Assembly: GCA_903958995.1 (NCBI GenBank)
Contig: CAJBVG010000135.1
Coordinates: 1 to 10,231, forward strand
Direction: 5' to 3'
Source: an uncultured bacterium
Lineage (GTDB): Bacteria > Bacteroidota > Bacteroidia > Sphingobacteriales > Sphingobacteriaceae
Length of the DNA: 10,231 bases
A program made the translations under genes and the position numbers. The notes under the pieces were generated by a model. It was not told the DNA's origin. It saw nothing but the letters and a program-made list of their open reading frames with translations, and did no database searches. Below, piece by piece: positions 6,676-10,231 of the stretch (the stretch's first letter is position 1; every line of letters begins with the position of its first letter).

Positions 6676-7536
6676 ATGATTAACAGAATCTACATATTAT
6701 TATTAGTGCTCGGTTTTAGTTCTTGCCAGTTTATTCAGAAAACGTTTAGCAGCAAAGAGAAACCAGTAGCACGTGTGTTCGATTCTTATTTGTATCCATC
6801 AGATTTAGATGGTATTGTTCCTGAGGGAACCTCAGCTTCAGATAGCACTCTACTTGTTCAGTCTTATATTGAAAATTGGGTTAAACAAACGGTAATCCTA
6901 AAACAAGCAACAGAAAATGTTGAACTTCAACAAGAAGAAATTGATCAACAATTAGAAACCTACAGACAATCGTTAATCATATACTCATATGAGCAACAAC
7001 TAGTAGCGCAGAACCTGGATACAAACGTTAGTGCCGCTCAAATAAAAAAGTATTACTACGACAATAAAGATAACTTTGAACTAAAGAAGAGTATCATCAA
7101 AGCAACGTATGCTAAATTCCCTAAGAATACTCATCGAATCGAAAATGCTAAAAAGTGGTTTAACTCTACAAAGAAAAAAGACCGCAATGAATTAGAAACA
7201 TTCTGCATGCAATTTTCGGTGAATTATAGTTTGGTAGATACCAGTTGGATATACCTAGATGAATTATCAGCGACAATCCCATTGGATCGTTTTTCAGAGT
7301 CGTCTATTTTGCAAAATAATAATTACATAAGCTTTAGCGACCAAGAGTTTGTTTACCTTGTGAAAGTAAAAGACTTCATGTATAAAGAAGATTTATCGCC
7401 ACTAGAATTTGAAGTGGAAAACATAAAAAATAGTATTATCAATAAACGAAAAATCGAATTGATCAATAAGATGGAAAATCAAGTGTATCAAAAAGCACGA
7501 GATGGTGAAGATATTGAATGGTATAAAGAAAAATAG
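6676..7536 (+). CDS. SurA_N-like chaperone lipoprotein without a parvulin domain
   Basis: The 286-residue product has a short signal peptide with an FSSC lipobox (lipidated Cys17) and no acidic residues right after the Cys, so periplasm-facing anchoring is more likely than surface export. The segment from about 32 to 125 resembles the N-terminal chaperone part of SurA/PpiD proteins: ARVFDSYLYPSDLDGIVP, then the helical ENWVKQTVILKQATEN (86 to 81-96 region) and QQEEIDQQLETYRQSL. IKKYYYDNKDNFELKK (about 123-138) matches the helix and strand that normally lead into a parvulin domain, but the HIL and GxH motifs do not follow. It may be a chaperone-only factor that helps its neighbours. Annotation pipelines may still call it a peptidylprolyl isomerase. 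Its stop and the start of the next gene are one base apart, so translation is probably coupled. Confidence 0.85.
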   Translation: MINRIYILLLVLGFSSCQFIQKTFSSKEKPVARVFDSYLYPSDLDGIVPEGTSASDSTLLVQSYIENWVKQTVILKQATENVELQQEEIDQQLETYRQSLIIYSYEQQLVAQNLDTNVSAAQIKKYYYDNKDNFELKKSIIKATYAKFPKNTHRIENAKKWFNSTKKKDRNELETFCMQFSVNYSLVDTSWIYLDELSATIPLDRFSESSILQNNNYISFSDQEFVYLVKVKDFMYKEDLSPLEFEVENIKNSIINKRKIELINKMENQVYQKARDGEDIEWYKEK

Positions 7537-7537
7537 A

Positions 7538-8896
7538 ATGATAAGAAGAGTAGTGTTATTTTTTGCATTGGCTTTAGTAATTTCAACACAAAGCAGTGCA
7601 CAAACAAAAAATGTAGACAAGATAGTTGCCATTTTGGGGGAGAACATTGTATTGAATTCTGATATAGATGGTCAATATGCACAATACATGGCACAAGGAT
7701 ATAAAGATAATGGTGATTTAAAATGCCAGATATTAGAATCGTTGTTGGCACAAAAAATGTTGCAAAACCAAGCGAAATTAGACAGTTTGGAAATTTCAGA
7801 GCAACAAGTTGAAGACGAATTAAATCGTCGTGTGAAATATTTCATGGCTCAAATAGGATCTCAAGAAAAGCTTGAACAATTTATAGGCAAATCGATTTTA
7901 GAATTTAAAGATGAATTGCGTGAAGATGTTCGTTCGGTAATTATGGCTCAAAACATGCAGCAAGAAATTACTCGTAAGGTAACCGTTACGCCAAATGAAA
8001 TTAAAAAATTCTACGAAGAAATTCCGAGAGACAGTTTGCCTTTTTTCAATAAGGAAGTACAAGTAGGTGTTATTCTAAAAAAACCAGAAATTAGTGCAAA
8101 AGCAAAACAAGAAGCAAAAGATAAGCTTGAAGCTTTAAGACAACGTGTGGCTAAAGGCGAAGATTTCTCTACACTTGCTATTTTGTATTCACAAGATGGT
8201 TCAGCGAAAAATGGTGGGGAGCTTGGATTTGTTGGAAGAGGAGAATTGGTGAAGGCATTCGAAGCTGTAGCGTTTAAATTAAAACCAGGAGAATTATCGT
8301 CAGTTGTAGAAACTGAATTTGGATTCCATATTGTTCAACTTATTGAGCGTAGAGGGGAGCAAGTAAATGTTCGCCATATCTTAATAAAAGTGAATTATGA
8401 TTATAATGATATTCTAAATGCTAAAAGATTTTTAGATAGTGTTTACAATTTAATATTAACTGAAAAAATTACTTTCGAAGATGCAGCATTAAAATTCTCT
8501 GATGATGAATCGACGAAAAATAATGGCGGTATGATGCAGAATCCTCAAGATGGTAGTACTCGTATTCCGTCAGATCAAGTAGATCCTGCTATATTTTTCC
8601 AATTGGATAATATGAAAGTTGGAGAAATTGCTCCTCCTGCTTCGTTCAAAACTCCTTCAGGCGAACAAGAATATCGCATTATTAAATTCATTTCGAAAAC
8701 AGAACCTCATCAAGCGAATTTGAAAGATGATTATCAGAAAATTCAACAAGCTGCTTTAACAAGCAAGCAAAATAAAGAGGTAGCGAAGTGGTTCAGCAAA
8801 CGTAGAAAAGAAACGTATATTAGAATTAATGAAGAATTCCAAACTTGCGAAAAGTTGCAACCTTGGATTACTGAAAGTGCAAAACGTGCTAAATAA
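7538..8896 (+). CDS. surA: SurA-like periplasmic chaperone / peptidylprolyl isomerase
   Basis: The 452-residue product has SurA size and layout: signal peptide (1-21, QSSA before Q22), SurA_N domain (about 25-165, starting VDKIVAILGENIVLNSDID), parvulin 1 (about 174-270), parvulin 2 (about 277-388) and a C-terminal helix (390-452) that in SurA packs on the N-domain. Parvulin 1 reads VQVGVILKK where the HIL histidine is expected (Val178) but keeps GFHIVQL (His264). Parvulin 2 keeps VRHILIK (His280) but ends EQEYRIIKF instead of a GxH motif. Each thus lacks one of the two conserved histidines, and isomerase activity may be weak; SurA chaperone activity does not need it. The frame is open back to 7502, but that lies within the upstream gene and spoils the signal peptide, so ATG 7538 is chosen. 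The symbol rests on architecture, not on proven orthology. Confidence 0.85.
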   Translation: MIRRVVLFFALALVISTQSSAQTKNVDKIVAILGENIVLNSDIDGQYAQYMAQGYKDNGDLKCQILESLLAQKMLQNQAKLDSLEISEQQVEDELNRRVKYFMAQIGSQEKLEQFIGKSILEFKDELREDVRSVIMAQNMQQEITRKVTVTPNEIKKFYEEIPRDSLPFFNKEVQVGVILKKPEISAKAKQEAKDKLEALRQRVAKGEDFSTLAILYSQDGSAKNGGELGFVGRGELVKAFEAVAFKLKPGELSSVVETEFGFHIVQLIERRGEQVNVRHILIKVNYDYNDILNAKRFLDSVYNLILTEKITFEDAALKFSDDESTKNNGGMMQNPQDGSTRIPSDQVDPAIFFQLDNMKVGEIAPPASFKTPSGEQEYRIIKFISKTEPHQANLKDDYQKIQQAALTSKQNKEVAKWFSKRRKETYIRINEEFQTCEKLQPWITESAKRAK

Positions 8897-8902
8897 TTAA
8901 TT

Positions 8903-9862
8903 ATGTACAAGTCAGAAGTTGAAGCGTTAGATGCCTTGGCATCGGTTTATAAAGAAATTAAATCAGAAATTGCTAAAGTAATAGTTGGGCAAGATGATAT
9001 TGTTCAATCGGTATTGATTTCTATTTTAAGTAACGGGCATTGCTTATTAGTTGGTGTTCCAGGGTTAGCTAAAACATTACTTGTGCAAACTGTTGGTAAT
9101 GTATTGGATTTATCAAGTAATAGAATTCAATTTACGCCCGACTTAATGCCATCAGATATTACAGGTTCAGAAATATTGGATGAGCACCGTCATTTTAAAT
9201 TCATCAAAGGTCCAATATTCTCTAATATTATTTTGGCCGATGAGATTAACCGTACTCCTCCTAAAACTCAAGCAGCTTTACTAGAAGCTATGCAAGAGAA
9301 ATCAATTACAGCTGCAGGAGTGAATCATGAATTACCTAAACCATTTTTCGTATTAGCAACACAAAACCCAATTGAACAAGAAGGTACTTACCCATTGCCG
9401 GAAGCACAGCTGGATCGTTTTATGTTTAATGTGTTCTTAGATTACCCTTCTATTGCAGAAGAGGTAATGATTGTTAGAAACACTACGGCTAACCGAAAAG
9501 TAGAATTAAAAAAGATTATCAATCAAGAACAGATTTTATATTTCCAGAAGATTATACGCGACTTACCTGTTACGGATACTGTTCTCGAATATGCAGTAAA
9601 CTTAAGTGCTAAAACTCGTCCAGGTAGAACGGAAGCCACTAAAATGGTAAACGACTATTTGAGTTGGGGAGCTGGTCCAAGAGCATCGCAATACTTGGTG
9701 CTTGGAGCAAAATGCCATGCCGCAATTCACGGGAAGTATTCTCCTGATATTGAAGACGTAAAAGCTGTAGCCTTACCAATTCTTCGTCATCGTATTGTGC
9801 GAAATTATAAGGCCGAAGCTGAAGGAATTACTGTTGAGAAAATTGTAGAAAGTTTACTTTAA
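8903..9862 (+). CDS. MoxR-family AAA+ ATPase
   Basis: The 319-residue product is a full-length MoxR ATPase, cytoplasmic and probably hexameric. Walker A is GVPGLAKT (51-58), Walker B is IILADE (109-114) followed by the MoxR hallmark INRTPPKTQAALLEAMQE (115-132), sensor 1 is ATQNP (152-156), and EGTYPLPEAQLDRF (160-173) contains the likely arginine finger Arg172. A sensor-2-like PGRTEAT and a C-terminal lid follow. MoxR proteins usually act as chaperones that load or activate von Willebrand A-domain partners, commonly encoded next to a DUF58 protein. Neither is seen here: the gene lies 6 bases after the SurA-like gene and is the last of its operon, meeting a convergent gene. A link with cell-envelope chaperones is therefore suggested by position only. 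No terminator is visible in the one-base gap after it. Confidence 0.95.
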   Translation: MYKSEVEALDALASVYKEIKSEIAKVIVGQDDIVQSVLISILSNGHCLLVGVPGLAKTLLVQTVGNVLDLSSNRIQFTPDLMPSDITGSEILDEHRHFKFIKGPIFSNIILADEINRTPPKTQAALLEAMQEKSITAAGVNHELPKPFFVLATQNPIEQEGTYPLPEAQLDRFMFNVFLDYPSIAEEVMIVRNTTANRKVELKKIINQEQILYFQKIIRDLPVTDTVLEYAVNLSAKTRPGRTEATKMVNDYLSWGAGPRASQYLVLGAKCHAAIHGKYSPDIEDVKAVALPILRHRIVRNYKAEAEGITVEKIVESLL

Positions 9863-9863
9863 T

Positions 9864-10231
9864 CTAAGCTTGTTCCGACCGTATTCGCCATTCTTTAGGG
9901 AAGGTGTTATTCATCCTATTTCCCATTAGTTTAGCAAAGCCTAAGTAAGCATTTTCGTATTTCATTAAATGCCATCCTTTGGTAGAAGATTCCATATTGA
10001 ATTCTTTCTTTTGCAAATACTGTATCGCTTGATCTTTGTCTAATTGTATCTCTTCAAAGAAGTTATTTTTATAATTCGACATCGCGTAAGCTTGATCGGG
10101 AATTAGCTCATCGCGAATAAGCTGACCCATATCTATTCCGAATTTTTTTATTCGCAATGATGTATTTAATAGTCCTAGCATTTCTTTGTGCAAGGCATTC
10201 GGGAATGCTAATGATTGATTGTTATGCTGAA
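9864..10231 (-). CDS. rRNA cytosine-C5 methyltransferase, C-terminal part (cut by window end)
   Basis: The minus-strand frame is open from the window end down to a TAG at 9866-9864, giving 122 residues of a C-terminus. It begins QHNNQSLAFPNAL and ends with ELDKDQAI-like and KGWHL...LGFAKLMGNRMNN...PKEWRI blocks. I recognise these as the C-terminal RNA-binding region of NOL1/NOP2/Sun (RsmF/YebU-like) m5C methyltransferases of Bacteroidota, which modify cytosines in rRNA. The S-adenosylmethionine-binding core and catalytic cysteines lie beyond the window. An internal TTG at 10193 could be mistaken for a start, but nothing separates it from the upstream codons. The gene converges on the MoxR gene with one base between stop codons, so each transcript probably runs into the other gene's 3' end. 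Confidence 0.85.
   Translation of the reverse strand, partial: QHNNQSLAFPNALHKEMLGLLNTSLRIKKFGIDMGQLIRDELIPDQAYAMSNYKNNFFEEIQLDKDQAIQYLQKKEFNMESSTKGWHLMKYENAYLGFAKLMGNRMNNTFPKEWRIRSEQA

Noticed and set aside
7502..7537. Start at 7502 for the SurA-like protein
   Set aside because: It would overlap the lipoprotein gene by 35 bases and place a charged stretch before the signal peptide; ATG 7538 gives a clean one.
7402..7751. Two overlapping minus-strand frames rich in Phe, Leu and Ile that look like small membrane proteins
   Set aside because: They are antisense to the lipoprotein end and the SurA-like signal peptide; their hydrophobicity follows from reading A-rich codons in reverse.
9864..10193. 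A separate 109-residue small protein starting at TTG 10193
   Set aside because: The frame stays open to the window end and the sequence is the C-terminus of a known methyltransferase family.

Overview
The window comes from the chromosome of a member of the Bacteroidota. The evidence is a set of type IX secretion and gliding genes (porU, porP/sprF type, gldJ), a Bacteroidota-style -7 promoter box (TAnnTTTG), starts with no recognisable Shine-Dalgarno, AT-rich DNA, signal peptides ending in '...A/Q', and a C-terminal 'PKEWRI' block typical of Bacteroidota rRNA cytosine methyltransferases. GldJ suggests a gliding lineage (Flavobacteriia, Cytophagia, Chitinophagia or Sphingobacteriia), but the genus cannot be told. 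All genes look intact. Two are cut by the window edges: porU on the left and the RNA methyltransferase on the right. No mobile element, tRNA, rRNA or CRISPR array was seen, and no gene-free stretch exceeds 300 bases.

Left part (1-3270): a divergent type IX secretion module. The N-terminal third or less of porU, the outer-membrane sortase, runs leftwards. A 188-base intergenic region holds a perfect TATATTTG -7 box pointing right. Then come a PorP/SprF-family outer-membrane protein and gldJ, a lipoprotein with a formylglycine-generating-enzyme-like fold and no catalytic cysteines. A strong intrinsic terminator closes this unit.

Middle (3271-4561): a family 2 glycosyltransferase whose ATG directly follows the terminator's T-run, then a convergent, 11-base-overlapping gene for a 169-residue protein. 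The latter resembles the psi subunit (HolD) of the DNA polymerase III clamp loader, a remote match that would be unusual in this phylum.

Right part (4562-9862): a probable periplasmic-chaperone operon. It holds a 655-residue exported protein with two intact-looking parvulin domains, a C(UUCG)G hairpin, a SurA_N-like lipoprotein with no parvulin domain, a SurA-like protein (452 residues) with two degenerate parvulin domains, and a MoxR-type AAA+ ATPase. The gaps after the hairpin are 1 and 6 bases, so the last three genes are almost certainly co-transcribed. A convergent RNA m5C methyltransferase begins one base after the MoxR stop.

The genes fit a shared theme of outer-membrane biogenesis. 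PorP and PorU are beta-barrel or surface components of type IX secretion, and SurA-type chaperones escort outer-membrane proteins across the periplasm. That link is inference from function and closeness, not shown by the sequence. Nothing here is clearly a new system. The most useful leads are the HolD-like protein, the reciprocal histidine losses in the SurA-like parvulins, and the MoxR ATPase without an adjacent von Willebrand partner.
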